Shown: piece by piece, positions 11,301 to 18,402 of the stretch | How the letters are laid out: each line of letters begins with the position of its first letter | Numbering within the stretch: position 1 is the first letter of the stretch | Assembly: GCF_900115045.1 (NCBI RefSeq) | Contig: NZ_FOVC01000002.1 | Coordinates: 1-64,000, forward strand | Direction of reading: 5' to 3' | Length of the DNA stretch: 64,000 nt | Source: Izhakiella capsodis | Lineage (GTDB): Bacteria > Pseudomonadota > Gammaproteobacteria > Enterobacterales > Enterobacteriaceae | The notes under the pieces: model-generated | Databases searched by the model: none | Told to the model about the DNA's origin: nothing | Seen by the model: only the letters and a program-made list of their open reading frames with translations | Made by a program: the position numbers and the translations under genes

Positions 11301-11604
11301 CAGTAAACTCAGCACGAATTATGCGTTAGGTTTAAAGGAGGATGCCGCCACCACTGAGCTGCAGGAGAATATAGCAAAATCCCTGTTAGCGTACAGCAGG
11401 GTGGTTAAAGCCGATACGCTGTTGAGCATGGCGGAACATAATGCCTTTATGATTAACGTGTTAAGCCACTACCATACACAAGGTGAACGCATCTGGCGGA
11501 ATGAGGACACACCCGCGATGAGACGCGATGATGCTATAAGAAAATCTGATTTTGATAATTCCTTTATCCAGGCGGCGCTGGACCTGACTCTTCATGAAGT
11601 TTAG
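5326..11604 (+). CDS. Giant protein of unknown function, possible toxin or secreted effector
   Basis: One frame of 2,092 codons opens at GTG 5326, although the start at 5192 is probably the original one. I do not recognise the family. Residues 1-930 are GC-rich, mostly helical and charged, with a hydrophobic stretch at about 728-755 (LVVTLSFDALGLVVGLSAL). A basic linker follows with RGKR at 939-942. The rest is AT-richer, with a different style. It holds a second weakly hydrophobic zone around 1240-1360, tandem DSVSD motifs near 1565-1585, a segment around 1600-1710 faintly like a GNAT acyltransferase (ILYLTAHPYVIV, then SISFNASNP), and an RPNA duplication near 1910. There is no Sec signal peptide. 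Size, mosaic build and island location suggest a translocated toxin; this is inference only. Confidence 0.75.
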   Translation: MNSITDGLFSYLSVNHLTEAQVFRRKGHNAQIPSVNMALAVQLREAIANARESGVSPATLACLSDADRSRAQLETLDDFTRRLSDNAQRWVNHQLGVIHGDKKYAPANRAAGQQLAERLNSALRMLKNIVDVLFPAGGTAADMSDDAAGLHAEPHDAMRRFIQSLFSEAKSAKEAASAPSGNAPSFFRELAEYFTTLGAELSSAFSPNDSRLYAPDPASVRRLHDAVTDDRALLNITVSTESPFGIPWTRKKLNAIGGLAARLSEENVRRWVSHEQAIKNTEIYPSLLMPLNSVVQTLTDITEALLSPDSAAEFSTFSALLKTAGDQAKATASIVAHRQGSSSDFFRDVSQFLETLHQEMKSVSVSQPSRCMDWFDKKGAQAAILLARAGTLRARLHGALLNLVPALNPAMTSERLTAESIVRGILWSWQQTAIKFRDSSRSLYVKAVALQPLQDRVLPAPTLSDRVNLAGPGTAAGRAAAQPPTTDGAVQKKSAGPLGEKMAVLTQWLDTDIAGARTLLARQGKTTEEVARTLRQQRFAVLKMTHQHLSGAAPYLQTLDTLLPEFAARLAGAGSALDKAITAAGDRAPNYREAKERAGEALLLVTQAEKELSCTAANMTGRPLDEYARGARLARHWAQIAREKMPQDWVAADAGQTLALLKRYGLTDGVLSAGDPQGYLFATRLAAEFENARRGELKPPVSPAQYAGLEKGLTEYMVKWGQQRASSGAARLVVTLSFDALGLVVGLSALTSIALRTVKDVIRIPYAAHQLKKFTMPGEDIPFRAINSLLEKKLKQLGFKLATTPLPGALKFATGGAITALARMRNCQLEGSENSFEAIYERVTEGKQSGKIKMASAGQMLADAVLSGATTAGFKGANRALEAGMNAPGIGNTSVPSDAERQSMTGGAPAGAAKQALSASAEAFAGSGDREEEAHPRSRGKRSTEAQNAPAGAERDDVLVFDYYSFCADKKYYQLSSNHKTSAYFHAINYLLYQIENDKKLSEQCRSNARMARAGALNVTPLDIDGYPIINTLFLPDTLDSKRGVVIHLNVPTPYYYVSKGEDILPVTKYSLPYNRKESRRTFHQDGGWIPSPSVEQRLESLKKGSEDFNTYFNSNNSAPMTIADLAKSLRDTAENDFSHTSEKFPSNKQLLSRAMVGTLVPEPDFKLTSKKYTFSYSWNHLEGTDFLRGIAHPFAKLSRMVELIIDRTLDEPLIIAERDADRAETIGTWIDITVSAAGTFTRMGKGITVIQASAEVDADLIDGKTPHPLAVASIITAAIPNEALLSSIARVSRPAAKTLEYTLLIGNKSIDLAIVGQSIKEAYDTGEPLAIYQALVASGLSIRDSYAIAKRISLHTKVNKPLEHTVSLEDLEALEKLEEEYTVSARVFKIGNSELLGKIDAGVIKISKDNGATWEQGSDLHKLAYRLQNAGGRPAHLCPGLCRTPETSFGLKTEHHVMLNTASRFVLNYKLGKQKIQSFDLTAGKFKNSSDFTLARTGHSTSRVSNVLSADALSTSIQDMNAVLNRLNNALERYPESDKKNIIANFKITEQALNNIRRNDRPEDSVSDTSRSSNHQDSVSDVSSDFKPNVSTYSLIKKGTSPDAINKSYGLVNAQYNIGNSDISILYLTAHPYVIVNKYPKFKDYLISQGLVSAATLNDYNIRNVARFLGTEAVSSEIGHYDTIPGGKVESISFNASNPITQRMGYQLEKITKLLTFKRYREGEYFDDVSLDGEVQHTQQDPLQEAIDRLKQHNRVDFSPVKPLEEISSEATQEKIARMMHGYDTTIREEKLDLLMRSDLNTKMPAYCRDAVKSINRAFIKVSQVKQLFDAAALQPQIKAELKNMLNEATGLNDEMVIDLGMSQRPISDISEMVYRRFKENVTRLFNFLSKQKTDNYSAIALVQYNLPGSSRPNASRPNAFGLLYNGQPRIFLPVGPEVHQPDGQANAPAPDVAHNVSDHRDGVRDKNGSFLNAFEFSTRDDSYLFADERISKLSTNYALGLKEDAATTELQENIAKSLLAYSRVVKADTLLSMAEHNAFMINVLSHYHTQGERIWRNEDTPAMRRDDAIRKSDFDNSFIQAALDLTLHEV

Positions 11605-11671
11605 TGCCGAAGAGACTATTAACTTTTGAGGTGAAAGGCCCACTTCCTTTCAGAGGGGGTGTCAAAGCCGA

Positions 11672-11938
11672 TTACACAGTGGCCTGTTTGCCAGAGTAAA
11701 ATTTATTCACATACTGATAGGCTGGAAAGCGGCAAGCCTGATGATCTCGCGGTCCTGCCGTAATATTCGATAGCGTCTGGACCAGCTTGCTAAACAGACT
11801 TGGCGTAGGATATTTTCCGTTTTCCAAGCGGATCCCTGATAGTCCGATTTTCGAAACACTTTTTATTTGCCATAGGATAAATGACGTAAGAATGTCATTT
11901 AATATTAAAGTGTCAGTCAATTTTAGCTTTATCACCAA
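11672..11938 (-). pseudogene. Possible helix-turn-helix gene remnant
   Basis: This minus-strand stretch between the giant gene and the TetR gene contains the segment SGIRLENGKYPTPSLFSKLV, which resembles the recognition-helix end of XRE-type DNA-binding domains. The start is poor and the upstream half is AT-rich and not domain-like, so I read it as a remnant. The core of the segment recurs at about 35.0 kb in the same reading frame. Confidence 0.25.
11803..11832. repeat. Dispersed 30-bp repeat, copy 1
   Basis: Thirty bases from 11803 to 11832 are identical to 34989-35018 in the same orientation, with similarity continuing about ten bases on each side. On the minus strand both copies encode RLENGKYPT. 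The two copies lie in different accessory regions 23 kb apart. Confidence 0.85.
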
Positions 11939-11939
11939 T

Positions 11940-12551
11940 TCAGTCCAGCAGAGCCTGATGAATCATGAGTCTGGCACCCCAGGTTGTCAGTTCGATGATT
12001 TCTTCCTGATCCAGGCCAAAAGTGTCTTTGAGTATGGTCATCGCTTCGGTACCGTATAAGACCGACATCAGCATAACCAGCTTTTGCACTTTTTCAGGGG
12101 GGAGCTGTGACTTAAGTGGCGCTAATGCTTCTGTGAGGGCTTCGCGGCGGTTACTCTTTTTGAGCAGTCTGCTGTTTTCGTCAACGTCCTTATCCGGAGG
12201 TTGGTTTTGCCAACGTTGTTGAGCGATACGCATGGCATCACGCATCAACGCTTCGTGAGAATTCAGCTCCCTGTATCCCCAGTTCAGTAATCTGGCAATG
12301 TTCTCTTCAGGGTCATCTCCCATTTTCGGTTTTTCGAAGGAACCGATAATCTTTTTTACTACGTATTCAACGAATTCGCAGTGCGTGGAGAAGTAACTCC
12401 TCAGCGTGACTTTGGCATATTCTGCCTCGCGAGTGATCTCTTCCGGTGAAGGGAATTTGTTTTCCTGATAAAGCTTCAGGGCCGCATGAGTGAGTCTTTC
12501 GAGCGTTCTGCGACGTATTGGAGAGAGATTATCTTCATCAAAAAACTTCAT
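11940..12551 (-). CDS. TetR family transcriptional regulator
   Basis: A protein of 203 residues starts at ATG 12551. The N-terminal 60 residues form a TetR-type helix-turn-helix: RRRTLERLTHAALKLYQE, then PSPEEITREAEYAKVTLRSY. The C-terminal part is a helical ligand-binding domain. The gene is divergent from the Tm-1-like pair, separated by 128 bases that contain a dyad. The usual logic of such pairs is that the TetR protein represses the neighbouring operon and itself until a small molecule binds. The ligand is unknown. Confidence 0.85.
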   Translation of the reverse strand: MKFFDEDNLSPIRRRTLERLTHAALKLYQENKFPSPEEITREAEYAKVTLRSYFSTHCEFVEYVVKKIIGSFEKPKMGDDPEENIARLLNWGYRELNSHEALMRDAMRIAQQRWQNQPPDKDVDENSRLLKKSNRREALTEALAPLKSQLPPEKVQKLVMLMSVLYGTEAMTILKDTFGLDQEEIIELTTWGARLMIHQALLD

Positions 12552-12603
12552 TTTTCATTCTGCCCTAATAAAAAATATCACCTATGTTAAAAATTATCTT
12601 GAA

Positions 12604-12618
12604 TGATATAAAATATCA
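12604..12618. promoter_or_regulatory. Candidate TetR operator
   Basis: TGATAT, three A bases and ATATCA form a perfect 15-base dyad midway between the divergent TetR gene and the Tm-1-like operon. Related GATATC and AATATCA sequences flank it. Size and position suit a TetR-family operator controlling both promoters. Confidence 0.5.
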
Positions 12619-12679
12619 GTCTAGCTTTATATTGCACGATATCAATTAATCTTTCTCCCCTTCTCACGGAGTGAGTAGT

Positions 12680-13891
12680 ATGACCCAGTTTGTGTATGTC
12701 ATAGGGACGGCGGACACTAAGCTAGAAGAACTCATTTGGCTGAAATCCTGCCTGCATGCGGCCGGTGTGGATTCATATATCATCGATGTGTCTACCGGAA
12801 ACGCAGCAGAGTTAATTGAAAACAAAAACATAGATATTCCATCGGCGCAAGTTGCTGAATATCACCCTGAAGGCGCCAGCACGGTTTTCTGTCATGAACG
12901 TGGTCGGGCGATTACGGCAATGTCTGTGGCCTTGACCCATTTTCTTAGTGGTACTGCAGAAGACATCTCTGCTTTGATCGGGATAGGCGGTTCAGGGGGA
13001 ACGGCGTTGATCACAGCGGCAATGCAGTCGATGCCGATAGGCATGCCCAAGCTAATGGTTTCCACAATGGCTTCAGGAAACGTGGCTGATTACGTGGGGG
13101 GGGCAGATATTGCCATGCTATATAGCGTGACTGATCTCAACGGTCTTAATTATCTTTCTCGTACCATTCTCGCCAATGCTGCCAATATGATTGCGGGGGC
13201 GGTAAATCATGGAATGGTCCCGGATAGCACCCGCAAACCCCTGCTGGGTCTGACAATGTTCGGTGTGACGACACCTTGTATCAATCAATTGGTCAATTTG
13301 CTGAAAAAGCAGTTTGATCCCTTGGTTTTTCATGCCACCGGTAATGGTGGAACCAGTATGGAATCGTTGATTGACAGCGGTGAAATCATGGCCGTTCTGG
13401 ATATCACCTTAACTGAAATTGCCGACTTACTCTTCGGGGGTGTACTGGCGTGTAAGGAAACCCGGCTGGATTGTATAGCGCGGACACGGAAACCCTGGCT
13501 TGGCAGTGCCGGTGCACTGGATATGGTTAATTTTGGCGGGCCTGACAGTATCCCTGAGCGTTATGCTCAACGACTGTTTGTTGAGCATAACGCTCAGGTG
13601 ACGCTGATGCGCACAACACCAGAGGAAAATTACCAGCTCGGCGTATGGATTGGGAACAAGCTCAATCACTGCAACGGACCGGTAAGCTTCATTATTCCAG
13701 AAGGCGGATTTTCTGCGTTAGATGCTCCAGGCCAACCGTTCTTCTCCCCCCATGCAAGGCAAGCTTTTGCGCAAGGATTGGAGTCGACGATGGTACAAAC
13801 GGCACACCGACGGATAATCAAAACGCCTCACCACATTAACTCACCTGAATTTACTTCATTGGTATTAAATGAATTTAAAAAAATTCTTTAA
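12680..13891 (+). CDS. Tm-1-like ATP-binding domain protein (UPF0261 family)
   Basis: ATG 12680 is chosen because GGAG at 12668-12671 is correctly spaced for it, whereas the upstream in-frame GTG 12671 overlaps that site. The 403-residue product begins MTQFVYVIGTADTKLEEL and carries the glycine-rich IGIGGSGGTALITAAM and the MPKLMVSTMASGNVADYVG stretch typical of the UPF0261/Tm-1 N-terminal family. The tomato Tm-1 protein with this domain binds ATP and inhibits tobamovirus replication; the bacterial role is not established. It runs directly into a TIM-barrel gene, a pairing that in plants and some fungi occurs as one fused protein. Confidence 0.88.
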   Translation: MTQFVYVIGTADTKLEELIWLKSCLHAAGVDSYIIDVSTGNAAELIENKNIDIPSAQVAEYHPEGASTVFCHERGRAITAMSVALTHFLSGTAEDISALIGIGGSGGTALITAAMQSMPIGMPKLMVSTMASGNVADYVGGADIAMLYSVTDLNGLNYLSRTILANAANMIAGAVNHGMVPDSTRKPLLGLTMFGVTTPCINQLVNLLKKQFDPLVFHATGNGGTSMESLIDSGEIMAVLDITLTEIADLLFGGVLACKETRLDCIARTRKPWLGSAGALDMVNFGGPDSIPERYAQRLFVEHNAQVTLMRTTPEENYQLGVWIGNKLNHCNGPVSFIIPEGGFSALDAPGQPFFSPHARQAFAQGLESTMVQTAHRRIIKTPHHINSPEFTSLVLNEFKKIL

Positions 13892-13931
13892 TACCAGGAA
13901 GACTAAAACAATCAGCACCAGGGGAACTTCA

Positions 13932-14759
13932 ATGAAGAACTATAATTCACTGATCCAAACACTTAGGAATAAGGTCTCCCGAAACGAGCTCATTTTAGGT
14001 GCTGGCGCCGGGACGGGTTTATCAGCGCGTAGTGAAGAAGCTGGCGGTGTGGACCTTATCGTTATTTATAATTCAGGTCGTTTTCGAATGGCGGGACGTG
14101 GGTCACTGGCGGGGTTAATGCCCTATGGCAACGCTAACCATACAGTTCGTGATATGGGTAACGAAATTCTGCCTGTCGTTAAAAATACCCCTGTTATTGC
14201 TGGTGTGTGCGGCACTGACCCTTTCTGCAATTTCTCAACGTTCCTGGATGAACTCAAGGTCCAGGGGTTTGCAGGCGTGCAGAACTTCCCTACCGTGGGC
14301 CTTATTGACGGTAACTTTCGTAAAAATCTGGAGGAAACGGGAATGGGCTATGGGTTAGAGGTAGATATGATTCGCCTGGCTCATGAGAAAGAGATGTTGA
14401 CTACTCCTTATGTATTCAATCCTGATGATGCTGTAGCAATGACTCTGGCCGGTGCTGATGTGATAGTCGTGCATATGGGGTTAACTACGGGTGGGGATAT
14501 TGGCGCTGAAACCGCCCAGGACCTGGAGTCTTGCATCCCGGCTATCAACGCTTGTGCCAGGGCGGCCAAGGCGGTGCGTAACGATGTGATAGTACTTTGT
14601 CATGGCGGACCCATTGCTGAGCCAGAAGATGCTGCCTATATCCTGTCTCGTTGCCCTGATTGCCATGGTTTCTACGGTGCCAGCTCGATGGAGCGTTTGC
14701 CAACTGAAAAAGCTATAAAAAATACCGCTGAGGAATTTAAGGCTATTAAAAGGTATTAA
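13932..14759 (+). CDS. TIM-barrel protein, phosphoenolpyruvate hydrolase-like (Tm-1 C-terminal type)
   Basis: ATG 13932 has the ribosome binding site AGGGGAAC just upstream and gives 275 residues, the usual family length. A longer frame begins at 13869 inside the preceding gene, but its extra 21 residues are not family-like. Conserved stretches include ELILGAGAGTGLSARSEEAG, GVDLIVIYNSGRFRMAGRG, NTPVIAGVCGTDPF and VIVLCHGGPIAEPEDA. Families annotated as phosphoenolpyruvate hydrolase-like or TIM-barrel signal-transduction proteins match this. It forms a two-gene operon with the Tm-1-like ATP-binding protein; the substrate is unknown. Confidence 0.87.
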   Translation: MKNYNSLIQTLRNKVSRNELILGAGAGTGLSARSEEAGGVDLIVIYNSGRFRMAGRGSLAGLMPYGNANHTVRDMGNEILPVVKNTPVIAGVCGTDPFCNFSTFLDELKVQGFAGVQNFPTVGLIDGNFRKNLEETGMGYGLEVDMIRLAHEKEMLTTPYVFNPDDAVAMTLAGADVIVVHMGLTTGGDIGAETAQDLESCIPAINACARAAKAVRNDVIVLCHGGPIAEPEDAAYILSRCPDCHGFYGASSMERLPTEKAIKNTAEEFKAIKRY

Positions 14760-15108
14760 TTCACCAAATTATGCACGTTAATAAATAAGGCGGTAAATAA
14801 TAATTATATCGCCTACATAAAAACACCATTAAGATAGTTAATGATAATCCCACCATTAATTACTGATTTGAAGCACTACTTTACGGATTTTCATTATTAG
14901 ACTCCAACAGCATTGATTAATAACGCTATATCAACTCATTTGCATTCACCCAATTAAATTTTTTCTTTCGGGGAAAGATTTTTCTGTGGTGTATGCGGTA
15001 TTGATCTGCGCAGTATAACGTCGGTCAAGATTAAATAGAGTGTTTCTGATATTTTATTCTGATACGTCCGAACAAGCCGCCATCATTGGATGATCCGGCC
15101 ATCGCCCG
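14760..15108. other. Intergenic stretch after the Tm-1-like operon
   Basis: No gene is visible. An imperfect stem (AGGCGGTA paired with TATCGCCT, about 14788-14814) shortly after the stop codon could end the operon transcript, but it lacks a clear T run. The rest is AT-rich until the helicase fragment begins. Confidence 0.4.
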
Positions 15109-15290
15109 GTGGTCAGAGTCTTTGCCGGCACGGATAAAACGTCTACGCTGGTTCGGTTTGCTCAGGCAAATCCTGACCGCAAGATGCTTTACCTTGCCTA
15201 TAACCGTGCAGTCAGGGATGAGGCCGAGCAAAAATTCCCTTTTAACGTTGGATGCAAGATGTCGCATCAACTGGCCTGGCCCAACTTCCT
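15109..15290 (+). pseudogene. UvrD-like helicase, N-terminal fragment
   Basis: VRVFAGTDKTSTLVRFAQAN, KMLYLAYNRAVRDEA and a near SHQLAW motif match the start of UvrD/F-box-type superfamily 1 helicases found in mobile islands. The Walker A motif is damaged: AGTDKTS stands where AGAGTGKTS is expected. The match ends near 15290, where the frame continues directly into integrase-like sequence, so this is a deletion junction. No helicase body remains. Confidence 0.6.
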
Positions 15291-15690
15291 GAGCGACCTT
15301 ATACGAATACTTGTTGATCGCGCCGTCGCGCAAGGAGCCGAACCGGAGGATTATCTTTTTGATGTGAAACTTTCCCTGAACCTGCTGGGGGAGGTTGGTT
15401 ATGAACCTGCGATACAACCCGTTCGTTCTTTACTCGACTAACGAAAGAGTATGGTTTTAAGGTAGGCCCCCATCGGTTCAGACATACTCTGGCGAATGAG
15501 TTGATGAAATCACCCGACCGTAATTTGGCAGTGGTAAAAAGATTGCTGGGGCATCGAAGTGTCAGCACAACCCTGGAATAGGTCGAACTGGCTTTGAAGA
15601 TAACGGGCGAGTGTTGGAAAACGAACCGTCACTGTATATGGATTTGACTCCTACACGTGAAGAAGAGGCCAGACACGTACTGACATAGCT
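15291..15690 (+). pseudogene. Tyrosine recombinase/integrase, C-terminal fragment lacking its catalytic tyrosine
   Basis: LVDRAVAQGAEPEDYLFDV opens the match. After a frame change near 15435, EYGFKVGPHRFRHTLANEL and VVKRLLGHRSVSTTLE follow. These are the HxxR box and the LLGH box of the catalytic domain. The catalytic tyrosine codon after TTLE is TAG (15579-15581). A further shift near 15612 restores the tail VLENEPSLYMDLTPTREEEA, ending at about 15688. The fragment lies 190 bases from the 3' end of tRNA-Phe, the usual place for an island integrase. It belongs to the same family as the N-terminal piece at 4.3 kb. Confidence 0.78.
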
Positions 15691-15721
15691 TTAACAAGCT
15701 GTAAAAATCCACAGCGATCGA

Positions 15722-15759
15722 GTAAAGGATGCCTGTGTTTTCACACAGGCATCCTTTAC
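15722..15759. repeat. Perfect stem-loop next to the island end
   Basis: Two 17-base arms (15722-15738 and 15743-15759) pair perfectly around a four-base loop. Neither side is followed by a T run, so it is not a standard intrinsic terminator. It lies between the integrase remnant and tRNA-Phe, so it could be part of the island end. Confidence 0.75.
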
Positions 15760-15881
15760 GGAGGAACCTGATATCAACGCCGGAGTGTAAGTACCGGGAA
15801 AACCACGTTGACATCTATCTATCGGTTCCGAATTAACCGCCCGTTAAGGATCTTATTCCTTAACCAACGTGCTTTGATGCA

Positions 15882-15957
15882 TGGTGCCCGGACGCGGAAT
15901 CGAACCACGGACACGGGGATTTTCAATCCCCTGCTCTACCGACTGAGCTATCCGGGC
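15882..15957 (-). tRNA. pheU: tRNA-Phe (GAA)
   Basis: The minus strand gives a complete 76-nt cloverleaf starting GCCCGGATAGCTCAG, with anticodon loop TTGAAAA and encoded CCA (TGG at 15882-15884). The T arm reads GTGGTTCGATTCCGC, slightly different from the usual enterobacterial CTTGG version. A stem GTTAAGGA/TCCTTAAC follows the 3' end at 15843-15864. The gene is in the E. coli pheU position next to yjdC-dsbD and is a known island integration target; no second copy of its 3' end was found in the window. Confidence 0.97.
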
Positions 15958-16066
15958 AACGGGGCGCATTAAACCTTAAAGCCCGCAGGGCGTCAACGCG
16001 TTTTTTACCAAAATCACGCTAATTGCACCTGACTGTTTGCTTTTCAGGCAAAAATGCCTGGGATAC

Positions 16067-16660
16067 TCAGGCCAGTGCGCCATTTTTACGGCACAGCGCT
16101 ACGCGTAATACATCTTCGGACAGGATTTTCGCTGTTTCAATGTCTTGCAGTTGACGCTTAACCAGCAGCCGGCTGAGGCAGCCTTCAAGAATCAGCTCCA
16201 TTTGCTCGGCGACCAGCGTCGGGTTTTCGGTATCTAACTGAATCAGCAGCTGATGAGTGTACTCCCATGATGCCCGCTTTTGCCGCTCCGCCAGCTGATG
16301 GATGCGGTGATCCGTCTGTGGATAAAAACTACAGGCAGCAATGAAAAGACAGCCTGGGTAGCGTCGTTTTTTGACTGCTTCTTCCAGTCGGACATAGCGC
16401 GCCAGCAGCTTATGTTGTGTGCTGATGGTTTCATCCAGCAGCAGCTGCCTGCGCCAGTTATCTATCTGCTCACCGTGATAACGCAAGGCGTCATACAACA
16501 GCGCTTCGCGGTCGGGCCAGAAGCTGACCAGCGTTTGAACGTCGACGTCACCGGCCAGTTGCTGGAGGGAGCGGATAACCGCCATGCCCTCCTGTTCCAG
16601 CATGCTAAGGGCATGCTCTAGAACCTGTTCACGTTGCAAGGGATGCTCCTGTCTTATCAA
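16067..16660 (-). CDS. yjdC: TetR family regulator YjdC
   Basis: The 197-residue protein has a weakly conserved N-terminal TetR helix-turn-helix (QREQVLEHALSMLEQEG) and a C-terminal domain with CLFIAACSFYPQTDHRIHQL, as in E. coli YjdC. It starts 17 bases after the dsbD stop, so it is the last gene of a cutA-dsbD-yjdC minus-strand cluster, the same order as in E. coli. The DNA target and ligand are not established here. Confidence 0.9.
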   Translation of the reverse strand: MIRQEHPLQREQVLEHALSMLEQEGMAVIRSLQQLAGDVDVQTLVSFWPDREALLYDALRYHGEQIDNWRRQLLLDETISTQHKLLARYVRLEEAVKKRRYPGCLFIAACSFYPQTDHRIHQLAERQKRASWEYTHQLLIQLDTENPTLVAEQMELILEGCLSRLLVKRQLQDIETAKILSEDVLRVALCRKNGALA

Positions 16661-16677
16661 TAACCTGAAAAAATTGT

Positions 16678-18402
16678 TTATTGGGTCAGTTTCTGCAAAT
16701 GGTCGTTGAAAGCACGGGCGTTGAGAAAACCGGTGACGCGCGAGCCGGGGATTTCATGACCTTCAGTATCAAAAAATAAAATGGTTGGTAAACCAAGTAC
16801 CCGCAGTTGTGTTAATAATGCCGTATCCTGGGCGTTATTGCGGGTTACGTTAACCTGAAGTAGCTGAAAATGTTCTAGATTTTTGACTACGCTGGCATCG
16901 GGAAAGGTATATTTAGCGAACTCTTTACAAGCCACACACCAGTCTGCATAGAGGTCTAACATCGTGATCTTTCCGCTGTTCTGCGCCAGCGCTGCGTGTA
17001 GCTCTTGAAGATTGCTGATGTGGGTAAATGGCAAGTGCGTTTGGTTTGCCTGTGGCAGGACCGTGATGCCGAAGGCCCAATCCTGTAACGGGCGAGCCGT
17101 CACCAGCGCCAGGGCCATAAACAGCACCTGCATGACTCTTGCCCAGCCACGCGGTGATTTCAGCGCCACACTGAAAGCCCAGACGCAGAAGGCCATCGCC
17201 AGCGCGCTCCACATACGCATCCCCCAGCTATCGCCAACAACACGCTCCAGCAGAAACACCGGCAGGGCCAGAATAACAAAGCCAAAGCCTTCTTTGACGG
17301 TGTGCATCCAAGGGCCGCTTTTGGGCAGTAACCGGTTGCCGAACAGGGTCACCAGTATCAGTGGCAGTCCCATGCCAAGCGCGTAAAGATAGAGCGTACC
17401 CGCACCGGCCAGCATATTACCGCTTTGAGCGATATAAAGCAGAATAGCGCTCAGTGGGGCGGTGGTGCAGGGAGAGCAAATCAGTCCCGCCAACGCGCCC
17501 ATAAAAAAAACGCCGGGCAGTGAGCCGCCGCGCTGGCGATTGCTCCACAGCGCGATGCGCGTTTGCAGACTGGCGGGAAACTGGAGTGTAAACAGGCCAA
17601 ACATCGATACCGCCAGCAGGATGAACATCACTGACAGGGTAATTAACACCCAGGGCTGCTGTAATGCTGCCTGTAAACGCAGGCCAGCGGCGGCGACGGC
17701 TACTCCCAGCAGAGTATAGGTTATCGCCATGCCCTGCACGTAGGCCAGAGCCAGCGTGAACAGGCGCGTCATAGAGTAATGACGATTACCACCCAGAATA
17801 ATACCGGATATCAGCGGATACATCGGTAATACGCAGGGGGTAAAGGCTACGCCAATGCCAATCAGTAAGGCCCAGAGCGAGGAGAAGGGAAGTGAGGTTG
17901 ACGGCAATGTTCGTAGCGCTGCGTCGCCGGGTGCCGCTGTTTGCGACGCGGCCGTTTGCCGGTCTGAGCTGGCGCTCAGAGGCTCAAGGGGAACGCTGTG
18001 GGTCTCTGGTGGATAACAGAAGCCAGCGGCGGCGCAGCCCTGATAGGTCACTTCCAGTGCCGCACCCGGACTGGCTTGTTCAACAGTGAGCGGTAATGTC
18101 AGATCCTGAGGAAAAATCTCCGTCTTGCCATAAAATTCGTCTTCATGGTTCTGGCCCGGGGGCAGCGACCAGGCGGTCAGCCTCGCGTTATGAGGCGTAA
18201 TTTCAATTTTCTGGCGATACAGATAATAACCCGGCTTTATTTTCCAGCTTAATGTCAGCTGGTCATGTTGTTGGCTGAAGTCGAAGGCAAAAGCCTGATT
18301 AGCGGTTACGAACTGCGACTGTGGCAAGCTATTAAACAGCGAAGCCTGGGCGCTGAGGCTATTTGCCAGCAGCAGGATCAACGTAATGATGCGGTAAGCC
18401 AT
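16678..18402 (-). CDS. dsbD: Thiol:disulfide interchange protein DsbD
   Basis: The 574-residue inner-membrane protein carries electrons from cytoplasmic thioredoxin to periplasmic DsbC, DsbG and CcmG. A signal peptide (LILLLANSLSAQA) is followed by the alpha domain with CAAAGFCYPPE. Eight membrane segments follow, with the cysteine pair in FTPCVLPMYP and SPCTTAP. The C-terminal gamma domain is thioredoxin-like with WCVAC. All three cysteine pairs are present. The gene starts inside the end of cutA (25-base overlap), indicating co-transcription. Confidence 0.98.
   Translation of the reverse strand: MAYRIITLILLLANSLSAQASLFNSLPQSQFVTANQAFAFDFSQQHDQLTLSWKIKPGYYLYRQKIEITPHNARLTAWSLPPGQNHEDEFYGKTEIFPQDLTLPLTVEQASPGAALEVTYQGCAAAGFCYPPETHSVPLEPLSASSDRQTAASQTAAPGDAALRTLPSTSLPFSSLWALLIGIGVAFTPCVLPMYPLISGIILGGNRHYSMTRLFTLALAYVQGMAITYTLLGVAVAAAGLRLQAALQQPWVLITLSVMFILLAVSMFGLFTLQFPASLQTRIALWSNRQRGGSLPGVFFMGALAGLICSPCTTAPLSAILLYIAQSGNMLAGAGTLYLYALGMGLPLILVTLFGNRLLPKSGPWMHTVKEGFGFVILALPVFLLERVVGDSWGMRMWSALAMAFCVWAFSVALKSPRGWARVMQVLFMALALVTARPLQDWAFGITVLPQANQTHLPFTHISNLQELHAALAQNSGKITMLDLYADWCVACKEFAKYTFPDASVVKNLEHFQLLQVNVTRNNAQDTALLTQLRVLGLPTILFFDTEGHEIPGSRVTGFLNARAFNDHLQKLTQ

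Noticed and set aside
15882..15957. Direct-repeat attachment site of the tRNA-Phe island
   Set aside because: No second copy of the tRNA 3' end was found to the left within the window; it may lie beyond the edge.
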